Origin: Micrasema longulum
Taxonomy: Eukaryota > Arthropoda > Insecta > Trichoptera > Brachycentridae
Assembly (NCBI GenBank): GCA_022494885.1
Contig: JAGVSM010000932.1
Span: 310,001 to 374,000 of the forward strand
Length of the DNA stretch: 64,000 bases
Reading direction: 5' to 3'
Below are positions 9,930 through 22,100 of this stretch, piece by piece. Each line of letters opens with the position of its first letter. Position 1 is the stretch's first letter. The translations under genes were made by a program, and so were the position numbers. The notes beneath the pieces are model-generated. The model was not told the origin of the DNA and searched no databases. It was given only the letters and a program-made list of their open reading frames with translations.

Positions 9930-12460
9930 CCATTTATTTATTTTTTTACACTAAACTTAGACTTTAAGAAAAAGATTTTTAAAACCATTTTTACTTTGTT
10001 TTTATTTATATCACTATTCTTTATTTCGTCCGGGAGTCTCTTTACTATGCGAGGAAGTATATACGCCCTAGTCCTCTCTCCATACGCATTTATAGCTCTT
10101 CTTTCTATGAAATTTCCTCTCACTTTTTGGCGCGTTTCATGCTTATGTGATATTGGCGTTTTGTAGGAATCCATGAAGTCCTCTGTTACCAGGCGATAGG
10201 CGATAGTATATTATATTCTGTACCGTCAAAACTTTACATATCGGGAAAAGATTTTCGTAGTCATTTTGACAAGTTATTATGTTGGTTTTACATGCTAACA
10301 TTTTAAGGAATCTAATTTGTAATTTTTTTATCCTATTTGTATACGTTATAAATGTTAGCCCGTAACAACTCACTCCATATGATATAATTGACTCAACCAG
10401 CGCATGGTATAAACAGTACAGGGTGGCCCGCGGAACACAGAATTTCAAATGATTAAATTTTAAAAGTACCGCTTTTAGTTTTTGGCAAACACTTTCTGCA
10501 TGTAATTTCCAATGAAAATTATTTTCGATAGTTAAGCCTAGATATGGATATTTTTTGACCATTTCTATCGTTTGACAGGCACAAGGTGATTTTTTCAAAT
10601 GGAGACATTTATAATCGTGACCTTGAGCATTAAGTATTTTGTTTTGTTTACTTGTATGTGTAGAATGAATAAGTATCAATTTTGTTTTATTTATGTTCAG
10701 TATTATCCCATTATCGTGAGCCCATTTCATGATATTGTTTAAGTCCGATTGAATATTTTTCTGAACATGTGTAATATCTTTGTCAGCGCACAAGATGCAA
10801 GTGTCGTCAGCAAATATGTATTTGGTACATTTTTCTATAACATTGGGAAGACTATTTACCTGCGTTACGTAGCAAACTGGTCCTGATATTGAGCCTGTTG
10901 CCACACCAGTATTTGAGGTTGTTGGATTACTTTGTTCGTCATTTATCTTGACTTGTATTTTCCTATTTTGTAGATAATTTTGGAACCACAATTTTAATGG
11001 TACTCGTATCCCACATTCGTCCATTGCTATTGCCAAGGTTTGATGATCTAGGGTATCAAATGCCTTTTTAAAATCGATAAAAAGTACACCCACGTACTTT
11101 CCTTCATTTAAGTATTTGTTTATTTCATAAGTAAATTTAGACAGTAGTGTTGAAGTACTTTTGTTTTTTTGAAATCCATATTGAACTGAGTTTATAATAT
11201 TATTTTAATCTAAAAAGGACTGTATCTGGCTGACAACAGCTCTTTCGATTATTTTATCTATACACGAAAGGATGGCTATAGGTCTGTAGTTAGTAAACTC
11301 CTTGTGGTCCCCTGCTTTAAAGATAGGTCTTATTATTGATACCTTTAAATCATCTGGCATAACTCCTTGACACATACACAAATTTATCAATTTTGCCAAG
11401 ATTGGACTGATTTCTTGACTCTTATTTGATCACATCCGGAAGATTTCTTCGAATTCATGTTTTTTATAATCTTTTCTACGTCTTCTTTATAAATATGTTT
11501 ATATCTCATGGACATAGGCACTGGAAAAGCATAGTTTACACGATTCAAGAATTTTTCATTGCATTTATGTTTAATATTATTTATCTCTTCTACGAATGTT
11601 TTTGCAAATTGATTACATGGATATTTTGTATTTCCTAAACATCTCATGTGCTTAATGATAACCGTGTCTAGAGTTTTTTTTTGTTTCCCACATAAACCAT
11701 TTATTTTTTTCCCACAATTTTCTCGGATCATTTTTAATTTTAATTTCAATTTTTGTCGTAAACGTTTTTAGTGTCAAGTATTTTTTTATTTGTTTTGTTT
11801 CTCCATTTAGAATATTCGGCGTATTTTTCCATTTTTTATAAAGTTGGTTTCCTTTTTTTATCATTTGTTTCAGTTCTTCTGTTATCCATGGATTTTTGTG
11901 TTTATTTCTGTTTTTATACTTTATTTCCTTTTTTGCAGATTCATATATACCGTTGAAAATATTTTTTATTTTACTGTATAGTTTTATAGAACAGTTTGTA
12001 CGAAGAAGGTCATCCCAATTTGTTTTCTTAAGTTTGGTTAATATATATTTTTATCTAATATTTGTATGGTTTTTTTTGGCCATCCGGTATTTCTTCATTT
12101 CCTATGGCTACCATTGTCATAAAATGATCCGATATTTTATTTGTCACAATTCCTGAGTAAATTGCCGTAGATGTGTGGTATCGTACTGCTATATGGTCTA
12201 TACACGATTGCACATTTCGACCAGATACTACTTCGTCTCTTGTGACGTCACTTATGACGCTCTGTAGGTCGTTTTCGCACAGTATTTCTTCATATTCAAT
12301 ACATTGTCTATTTGTCGAATCCGTTATGTTTATGTTTATATCGCCGCAATAAACAATATTTTGTTTTTGTGTTGTCTCGAAGAAATATTTCAATTCCGAT
12401 AAGAAAGTAATTTTATCGCAACTAGGCGGTCTGTAGATTGCAATTTGGCAGTATAATAGA
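9930..12460 (-). mobile_element. jockey/CR1-type LINE with endonuclease and reverse transcriptase
   Basis: Reading on the minus strand: APE-type endonuclease at 12393-12055 (YCGDININITDS, ISDHFMT); a linker at 11864-11387; RT start at 11399-11205 (IIRPIFKAGDHKEFTNYRPIAI); the main RT frame at 11093-10143; and a C-terminal tail at 10174-9938 (AYILPRIVKRLPDEIKN). Frame breaks between the pieces show it is dead, though better preserved than the copy at 60-4260. It lies immediately 3' of the TRIM-NHL gene, on the same strand. Confidence 0.88.
10143..11093 (-). pseudogene. LINE reverse transcriptase, 316-codon open part
   Basis: RT motifs appear in order: VLFIDFKKAFDTLDH (motif A), TGVATGSISGPV (motif B region, degraded from the usual PQGS), YIFADDTCIL (motif C, catalytic DD intact), NINKTKLILI and YPYLGLTIENNFHW (thumb). 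The altered motif B and the missing upstream frame make it non-functional. Confidence 0.85.
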
Positions 12461-12551
12461 TAATAATAACTTAATTCGTGATGCTTTCTTTCAGGGATGC
12501 GTTTCTCTTAAAAATAAATAATATGTAGGTTTGGATCTTTTAATCGCAATT

Positions 12552-12557
12552 TTTATT
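12552..12557 (-). promoter_or_regulatory. candidate poly(A) signal of the TRIM-NHL gene
   Basis: AATAAA on the minus strand, about 170 bases after the stop codon. It is the first such hexamer downstream on that strand. The 3' end of the LINE at 9930-12460 follows soon after, so the 3' UTR is probably short. Confidence 0.45.
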
Positions 12558-12723
12558 TAAATATATCTTTAGGTAAAAAATATAGCATATTACGCAAAAT
12601 TATAACAATAAGATGTAAATGACAAATAAAATAACTTTTTGTTTAATGTTTCTATTCATAAAGTTCTGAAAATACAAATTTAATTTTAGTAAATCTTAAA
12701 TAAAATTTAAAATTTAGTATTAT

Positions 12724-13188
12724 TTAAAATATGTAGATTTGATGATTTCTGGGATCACTCACTATTATTTCTAATTGGGGAGTAATATGAAGACTGGAAA
12801 TCCACCCGAATTGTCCGGCATTTTGGCCTTTTCCTCCGAAGACTCGAACCAATTGTCCGTTTGGTTTGAAAACCTGAACCCTGGCATTTCCAGAGTCTCC
12901 TACAAGTATGAATCCCAAAGGATCTATGGCCAAGGCTTCGGGATGGCGGAATTGACCCTTGTGACTGCCAACGGATCCAAATTCTTGACGCTTTTCTCCA
13001 TCCAGAGAATATATTTTGATTTTTCCACTTCCACTGTCCGCTATGATAATTTTTTCGGGTAACACGGCTATTGCTGTCGGAGCATTCAATTGAGTATATC
13101 TAACAGAAGAGTTTTTTCTACTTGATTCCTGAGTTCTGTTTACTATTCCTATATACCTGACGAATGTACCGCTGTCAATATTAAAAAC
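12724..13188 (-). CDS. TRIM-NHL exon 9 (NHL blades 4-6, stop)
   Basis: The acceptor is TTTCTGCAG|GTT. The exon encodes residues 507-660 and ends with TAA at 12726-12724. Blades 4, 5 and 6 contain APTAIAVLPEKIIIADSGSG, HPEALAIDP ... GDSGNARVQVF and LHITPQLEIIVSDPRNHQIYIF. The protein stops right after the last blade. Confidence 0.96.
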   Translation of the reverse strand, partial: VFNIDSGTFVRYIGIVNRTQESSRKNSSVRYTQLNAPTAIAVLPEKIIIADSGSGKIKIYSLDGEKRQEFGSVGSHKGQFRHPEALAIDPLGFILVGDSGNARVQVFKPNGQLVRVFGGKGQNAGQFGWISSLHITPQLEIIVSDPRNHQIYIF

Positions 13189-16100
13189 CTGCAGAAATAA
13201 AACAATGTTAGTATGTATTAAAAAATGCTGTGTTGCAATCCAATTTTTTCCCAATGACAAGCCATGTTCCTCACTAATTTTGAATTGTGTATACAGTTCA
13301 TCATATTATTTGTACATGAACAAAAGAGGCGAGGGTACAATTTTGAAATATTGCTACCACCTTGTTTCAACATTTTAATTTAAAAATATATATGTACGAA
13401 ATATATCCAGAAAGTAAGTTCTGTTTGTATTTCTTGCGATATTGAGGAGTTGGCGCCATTATGAGTTAGCCGAGTGTTGTGTATGGTTTGTGGTGCTTCT
13501 TTGAAATGCTGAATAAAATTTAAAATCCCGCCGCTTGTGAAAAAAAGCCTGTAATTTGTTCCCTCAATGGGAAGAACATTAAATCAGTCCGCGTTCATGA
13601 GGTCTGTAGGAAGAATATGTAATAAGTGATTCAATGATAAGGAGATAGGTGAGGCAGTAATAATCTTCACGATGACGTACAAAGTGGCTGTCCATCTTTG
13701 ATTAGTGATGAACTGGTTCGTGTAGTAAAAAAAAAAAAATTCAATTTCTGCTCTATGAAATTACCCAAATTTCAAGATCATTTCCTCATGAAACACTGAA
13801 TTTTAAAAACTTTGTGCTTGTTTTGTGCCGTAAACTCTTACTTAGGAACACAAAAAGAAGCGCATGCAGGAACCCTTTTATGAAAAAACAAAAAATACAA
13901 AAGTTTGTCTCGCGCTATGATGAGTGCCTACAAAATGGTGGGAGTTATGTAGAAAAGTAGATTAAGGTCTAATTCTGAATATGTACTTGTTTTATTTAAC
14001 CTGTCGAACGGAACATGCTTTCTGGATATACCTCGTAATACGAGAACCTATGTACTAAGACAGAAATAGAAAAGTTTATATTATTTCATGTACTGGATGA
14101 TGTGAATACTATCTACAAATAAGTGAGAAATATGCAGATAAAATATAATGTAGGTACTTAATTTTTATTTATTGAATGTGCAAAAATGAACAGCAAGAAA
14201 ATACAAACCAAGTAAAATGATCAACTAAATGACATCAACGAGGCTAACAAACTTGTAATAACATTTTTTTCTGAAATTATGTATTGCCCCATAAGGACAT
14301 GCATTTTCTCCATAACGTAATAATGAAACAGTTGCTGTAGAAAGGCGTAGGTACCTCTTCTGTACAAGCAAAAAATTGGAAACACCAATAAATTGCTAGG
14401 ATGAATTTCCAACGAGGAATAATATGTTTGTATAAAATTCGTAACAATACAAGTATATGGTGGTATCTTACTTGAACTCTATCGTTTCCTGTATCGCAAA
14501 CATACAAAAAGTTTTCTGTTACATCAACAGCGACACCTTCCGGTGATCTAAAGCAACCATCTTTATCTCCCTTTGCTCCAATAGTCCTCAAATATTCTCC
14601 CTCTTTAGATAAAACATGCACACAGTGGCTCCATTTGTCTGTATCAATAATTAAATTAGTTCATTTATGTATGTTTTACTCGTATCGAACAGCAAAATGT
14701 CAAGTTGTGTTCAATTACCTGTCACAAATATTTCATTCCGGAGTTGTGAAAAAGCTATGCTGTGGGGAAATAGTAGTCTCGGATCCGTTATTCTCTGAAT
14801 TATCTTCCCTTTTGCTTTGTCAACGACAAAAATATGATGCGAGTCTGTGGTACAGATGTAAAGGTTTTCTTGTCCAATCCAGGGGGCAACAGCCACACCC
14901 GCTGGCCTCTGGCACTTCCTCCAAATCATTCTAGGAGTAAAGTTACGGGATCTGTAAGTAAAATAGTTTTTGTCAGTCACAGTCACACTAAACTATATTT
15001 TGAGAAAAAGGTTTGCTTATGTAATCTTTTAGATGAGTCCAAGACACCTAAAAAATCATCATTTTTGCTAGGCTTTGGAATTGTTATCGAAAAAAGATTT
15101 AAATTATAGTCCCTGAATTATTTAAATTTTACTATAAAAAAGGATTAAGATCATAATATTATATTCTACCAATGCATACAATATCCAAAATTAAGAAATC
15201 TTTAGCTTCCTTCCAGCAATTTTCTGCGTTCCTTATAGAAGTACTGCCTTTTCACAAAATTCTTGACTTTCCAAGTTCTTCCATACTTAAAACCCTGCTA
15301 TCAAGTTCTCACTGTCTGTGTCGGGGTGGGTGAAGGGTATAGTTCTGTGTGTGAAATAGCACCAGGATCCTGGACGAATGTTTTCGACCCAATCGCTAAC
15401 TCGGCATCATAACAGTATAATCATTGCAACATCCCTCATTTGTAGATGTACACATAAACACATGCTATAACAGCTCAAAATAATGTTATCAGCATTGAGT
15501 GGCTAAGGAAACTACTATCTCGGAATGTTTATTTCAAAATACATGTTACCTGTAATAAAGCGAAAGATTATCAGGACTTTCCAAAGGATTCTGAACGCCT
15601 CTTACTTCTACTGCAACAGGTTCGTCTGATTCTGCATCATTCGGAATGTCCTGATCCTCCTCAATCCTGAAGTTCTCTTCATCAAAAGAATATTTTGTAT
15701 CTCCCCAGTGTGAAACATCATTCAAGATATCTACAGTTTTTCGATGGAAACTCATAAACATGGCTACCTGTAAATAATAACTATCAAACCTTTAAAAAAA
15801 TTTTTTTACTACAATAAGTAATTTATATTACGCCACCATAACACAAAGGAATAGAATCAATAATTGTTTCTGATAATTATTATCAAATTTGAGAGATTAT
15901 TTTAGAGAAAATAGGCCTTAATACAGAATCGTTGTTAAAATAATTTTGTCTACCACTTTTGGATTATCTATGTAATGCAAAGGTCTTTAACAACTGTATA
16001 AATTATTTTTATATTTTTAACAATTAAAACAAATATTTTCGGTGAATTTATTATATTTTTTAACCGATTATTACTGAAACAATAACCTAGTATTTATTTC

Positions 16101-19100
16101 AGTACTTTAAATTCCTTACAAGCATTTTTATCTTACCTTTTCATTATCATCGGCAATGTTATCGAAGTCAGTAGACACATAGTTATTAACACTTTCCTGC
16201 GTGGACTTCAGTTCTTTTTGTAAAGCACTTGCGGATGTTTCCCCAACTTGCAAAATATTTTCTGCTTCAGAAAGTAAATTTTCCTTTTCCAGCATAATGT
16301 CATCAATCTTCTTGGCAATTGAAGAATTTATTTTGTTAACAAGCCACTCGTACCTGTCCTGAAGAAATGTTTAAGTTTTTAGATGGGTTGGTAATACCGG
16401 CGTTCTCTGTGGTGTAATGTTAGTTTCTAAAAATGTATTTTTTATACCTTGTAATCAACTAATCTGAGATTGAGTCTAGACGATCCAGTTTCCAACTGAC
16501 GAACAAGACTACCGATTTGTGTTTTCAGTTCAGTAATATGAGCTGACCAGCATACTCCGCAGAAAATCTATGAAATAGGAATATTACTTTAAACAACCAA
16601 AACATTAGAGGTATTCAACATTTTTTAAATTGTATTATTGACACCAGTATTTTTTAGATGAAAATTAATACCATTTGAGCCCAAGACTTCAAACCAAATA
16701 ACAATATAACTAATCTTACTATATATTAGCTTTAATTCTACTACTACCATCATGCTATTTCTCCTAGGGGTAAGCAGAGAAGATGGACCGCCATACACGT
16801 CTGTCCTAACATACATTCCTTGCTTCTTCCACATTCATACTTCAATTTAATTCAATCCCTTTTTTTACCTTCATAAAATTTATCATTTCTGATTTTATAT
16901 TACTAACGTTAAAACTAGACAATAATAAATATTTTAACATTGAAATAAATTATATGATTTATCCATTATCATTAATATTATTTGTCTACCTTGTGTCTTG
17001 TGGTGTATTAGTCTCGTGGTGTTATCGAATTTGCCGGTACTCCATTGATTCAAGGTCCCAGGTTTAATTCCAAACAAATATTGTTTTTATTAATAATTTT
17101 TTTATAGTTTTTCTAGGCTGGTACTTAAAAGGTAACATTGATGATCTTACCTTCATATAATTATTATAAACTTTGGAAAATGACACTACAATGAAGTGTA
17201 ACAATGCAGAGCCTGATGAACAATTAAGTGTAAATAATGGAAATATAATATTGATAAATATTATGCCGTGGGGTAATTCAACTAGGTAACTTTAAAATCA
17301 GCATTTTTGAGTTACCCACTAAAAACACATTTTTGTATCCTCCATTAACGCCATAATTAAACTTTCGCTTTTTTTTCCGCTTTTTAGTTGTGCTTTCAAA
17401 TCATCATAATATTCACGAACCACAAAATGTCTATTTGAACCATTCATTGAGGAAGAAACAAAGATGTGTTTTAGTGGTTAACTCAAAAGTCCTGATTTTG
17501 AAGTTACCTAGTTGTAGTAATTACCCCATGATATGATTACAGATAAAGTTTCGCCTACTGATTATTTTTACCTGTCTGCAATGGTTACAGCTGTTTTGAT
17601 TTAGCGAATCCAATAGAGATTGGCATTTGCAGCACCGTTTTTGTAGAAGACTGGCATCTTTGGGAGTCGCTAAAGTGACAGGACGTTCCCCAGGTTGGCC
17701 AGATGGAGGAATTAGTAACTTCAGGAGGTTGTCAATGTACAAGTTGGAAGGAAGTGTTTCCAGGAAGTCTAGACCAGCTGTGTATTTAGCTTGACAAGCC
17801 GGACAGCACAACTCTTTCTCTGAAAATAAGTTTAATGAAGAACTTCAGCCCTACGGGAAATTGGATACAAAAAATGTTTTCTTGCGCTCAGTAAAAATTA
17901 GAGCATTAAATTGAACAGCAAAGTTTCCTGAAAATGTAGGTATGAAAAAAAAAATATTTTAATAAAAACGTACTACTTTGAACGACGTCACTGGTTTATA
18001 TGAACCAACTAATGATGCCAGTTGATGCCGCCCGTCAATTAATAAATGCGTTTGTAGTGTCTAGAGTCGATTATTGTAATGGTATCTACGCAGGTCTACC
18101 AATGAATAAAATGACTCGCCTACAAGCTGTATTGAATGCCGCAGCGAGACTTATTTTTGGAATCTCTAAATTCAGTCATATCACTCCACTACTTCGGAAA
18201 TTGCACTAGCTACGTTTTCCACAGAGGGTGGAATACAAACTCTGTTGGCTTATGTATAAGTCACTGCACAACTCTGCTCCAGAATATCTAAGGGAACTCT
18301 GCATTCCAGATGAACTAGCTGACAGACGTCTTACGCTTAGATCAGCTACAGCTACGTCGAAAGGAAAAGTTATTATACCTTTACGCAAACAGCGCACTAA
18401 ATTCGGCGAACGTGCATTTGCGGTCGCAGGCCCTATGGCATGGAATGTTCTCCCAGCAGAAATCCGAAACTGTGAGAGTGAAGTGATGTTTCGGAAAAAA
18501 CTTAAAACTCACTTGTTCTCTAAATCAGTTGAATAAATTCTTAGCATGTGGTGAAAAAGTAATATGAAAAAGTACATTATTTTTCTTAAATTAAAAAGTT
18601 AAAATTAAATTTATATCTTTATATAATCACTTTGTAAAGCGCCCTTGAGGTATTATATTATGAAAATGGCGCTATATAAGTTATCCATAATTATTATTAT
18701 TATGAGAGCTATGAAGGATATCCGGTTTGCTTACCGTAAATTAACCAATCGGAAGAACTGACAGAGAAGAACCTCTAATGTCAAACGCGGAGTTATTTCA
18801 GAAATACGAAACATTGAAAAATCATAGCGCTGATAATACGACAAGTATCTAAAAAAAAGTATTTTTTGGCTTAGTTAGTTAGTCTTTTAACAAATAAAAA
18901 TATTTTAAAAAGACACTGAACTTTTTCAACTCTTAAAAGACTGCTAAAAATTTCCTTCAGAGATGGTGCTATAATGTTGGATGGATGCAATGGCTGACAT
19001 ATTTTGAAATACAGGCATTTAAAATAAAAAATGAACACACACACATATGTATATATATATATATATATATACATATATACATACTGCTTAATAATCTATT

Positions 19101-22100
19101 ATCCATAATTTGTTGAAATAATCATATAATTTAGGTCGATTTCATTATTTAAAAAAAAATTGAGATAAATATTCTATGTAGACTCGTGTGACATCATAGC
19201 AACACAATGGTTAATCGTGTTTTATATTATGTGTCCAAGCGGATAAATAATACAGTTACGTGTGTAAAATAGAACCCCCGAATGATCGTTTTCAACACAA
19301 TGGCTTCTCTCAGGTAAAAAAGGAAAATTGTGTGGGGATAAGTTCACCTCATAGTGAAGTGGATGGCGCGTTCGTCAACCATGCTTGAGGTTCTAGGTTC
19401 GATTCCTGGCAGGGTTAACGTGTATTTGTTATAAATGTCCCTGGACTGGTACCTGAGTCGTGAGACTGATCAACTCATCTTCCATGTAACAAAAATGATC
19501 TAAATATGCTTCCCAATGCAGTGCACTATGCACTTCTGGTTGCGGATAGGGAAACGATGATGAATCATGTTTTATAATCATCCATCAATCTGTATCATTT
19601 TGGAACAAAGAAAAAGTGATAAATTCAAAAAATGATTGGAACATGGTTATTACACAAGATTCACACAAAATGAAGGTTTAGAGATTCCAAAGACAAGCAA
19701 CAAATATGGGAAAAGAACTCTAAAATATGTGGTTCCAGTTATGTTCAATTTGTTACCAAACAATCTTAGAAATGGCACTACCAAAAGTGACAAGGGCAAA
19801 ATAATAGACTGGCTATTCGATCAGGAGTTTATATATTACTCAAATTAAATATTTGTAAATATAGATATGTATAAAATAGAAATATAAATATGTAATATTG
19901 ACATGGATATTTTTATGTTCATATGTATGTATGCGTATGTGTATATATGTATGTATGGATATGTATGTGTGCATGCGCGGGTATATATATATATGGATAA
20001 AGATATTGATATAGATGTAGACTTAGATATAGATATAGATATGAAATAGATATGGATATGGAAATGGAAATAGATATAGATATGTAAATAAATATTGTTT
20101 TTAGTAAAATGCTTTGTGCCTATTAAATGTGTACACACTTCTGTTTTAAATTTTAATACTCTGGCTTCGTATTTATTTTTCATCTTATAATTGCTATATC
20201 ATTTACTTATTTTTTGCTTTTTTTTTTCACTTTTCTAAATATTATTTGAAAACATAAATTATATGTACTTTTTTTTTCGCTCATATTTAAGTTAGTAGTA
20301 ATTATTATTATACAACTATGTAGTGTTATCATATGTTTTGGTAAGGATCTTTACCGACAAGCCATATTAATTAGCTTGGTGAGTTCTGTAAAGAAAAATA
20401 ATTTAAAAATGTTTTAAAAAATAATAAAAATGTAATATTGCATGTAAATAATAAATAAAAAAAAATATCAAAATTAAATGTACTTTTAATAACCATTTTA
20501 TTTAAAATTAGAATTAAGGAGTTCAGTGTTACAAAAATTGGATACAAAAAATGTTTTCTTACAAGCGGTTAAATATTAGAGCATTTAATTGTTCAGCGAA
20601 GTTTCACGAAAATGTATGAAAAAGTTTTTTAAAATAACTACTTTAAACTACGTCATAAGTTCTTCCGAATTAATCAATCAATGTTACGTATTGTGATAGA
20701 TTTCCGGTTTCCGGGAATCCAATTTGCCAACTCACTCAAGTCAGGACAACTCACCGACGACATGACATCACGGGCGGAGTAATGACAAAAATCAAAGCGA
20801 TGATAATACGACACATAAAAATAAAAATGTTGGCTTAGTTTGATATTCTATTAACAAATAATAAAATAAAAACACTAAACTTTCTCATTATTCAATTTGT
20901 ATTTATTGATTTGGCTCTTCTTTACGACCTATATTGAAAAAAAAAAAAAAACATTTAATTAAATAAAATTAAATAACACAAACAAATTTAAATACCTTTG
21001 ACGACAGACTTCAAGCACTGAAGGCAAAATGTATGCTGACAGGGCAGCATTTTTGGATTGTTAAGTTTTTCCAAACACAAATGACATTGTACTAGATCTT
21101 CGATAGCTCCAAACGAACCCCTGAAATAAATATTTTCAACGTTAGAAAAAAAAAAACTGCTAGAGATATACCATTTTCTTGTTTCTTCTAGATTGTGTTT
21201 TTTAAAAAGTAATAACAATGTGTTTACATTTGCTTTTAAGATAATTAAAAATATAACTTTTTGTAGATCATTTTTTGATTTTTTTTTAAATATGAGGCCT
21301 GTCATAAAAAATGTAAAACTCACCATGTTTTATAAAAATAAAAATAAAAATAATCAAAAAGGATTCATACGAAATGATAAGCTTTAATTACAAAATATGG
21401 CTGTGCAGAATTAGTTGATATTAACTCCTATAAAATCCTTCTGTAAAAAAACAAAAATTGACATGTTTAATAATATTATTATTTAATAGTAATTACCTTT
21501 TTTCGTCATTTATGAAAATAATCGTATAATTTAGGCCTGTTACATCAAAATTCATATTCAAAAAAGAAAATAAGAGAGATATACCTAGTCTTGCATTTTA
21601 TTTAATTTATTTAAATTTCAATTTATTTATTTTATTTACGTTTATGTACGTTACAAAAATATTTCAATGCATAATATATAACACGAAAAAATTAATACTA
21701 AAATTTAAATATACAAAGATGGTCAAATAAAAATACTCAGAAATTAAAGAAAAAGGATGCTACCCCCTCTGAACTTTTTTTCACTAATATGAAAGGTGTC
21801 GATATTCGAAGAGATACGGTTGAGTAAAGACATTGCTCTTCCTACTAGCATTACCATCGGCAGGTTGGTTCTGCAAGCAGGAAGATAAAACAGCTTAAGC
21901 TGTCTATGTCTAAGGAATTCATTAGGAACATAAAGAAAAATACTCTCCGTTACACCTATGTTGATCGTAATACCACGGATCAATCGGAAAAAAAACATAA
22001 GCAAGTATGCGCTCTGTAGCTGCAAGACGTCCTGTAATCTAGCTCCTATCTGTTATAATTTTTAATTGATCTTAATTGAAAAAGAGGAACTAGAATCCCA

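Larger units (their letters stand above)
17841..18923 (+). mobile_element. MITE family M1, copy A, split by an L2 insertion
   Basis: In TRIM-NHL intron 2. The left part (17841-17995) contains ggaaattggatacaaaaaat and gttttcttgcgctc. The right part (18705-18923) contains aatcatagcgctgataatac and ends agacactgaactt. Both halves line up with copies at 20520-20881, 30793-31178 and 56773-57187. The short terminal inverted repeat is agttcagtg / cactgaact. The L2 piece sits between the halves. Confidence 0.7.

Noticed and set aside
12775..13062. 95-codon plus-strand frame over the last TRIM-NHL exon
   Set aside because: It is the antisense shadow of the NHL blades; the minus-strand frame is clearly the real one.
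14635..15109. Plus-strand frames of 91-99 codons over TRIM-NHL exons 7-8
   Set aside because: They overlap coding exons in antisense and cross splice sites; no domain.
19845..20183. 112-codon minus-strand frame rich in I, S, Y and H
   Set aside because: It is a translation of the gata/gtat microsatellite tract.
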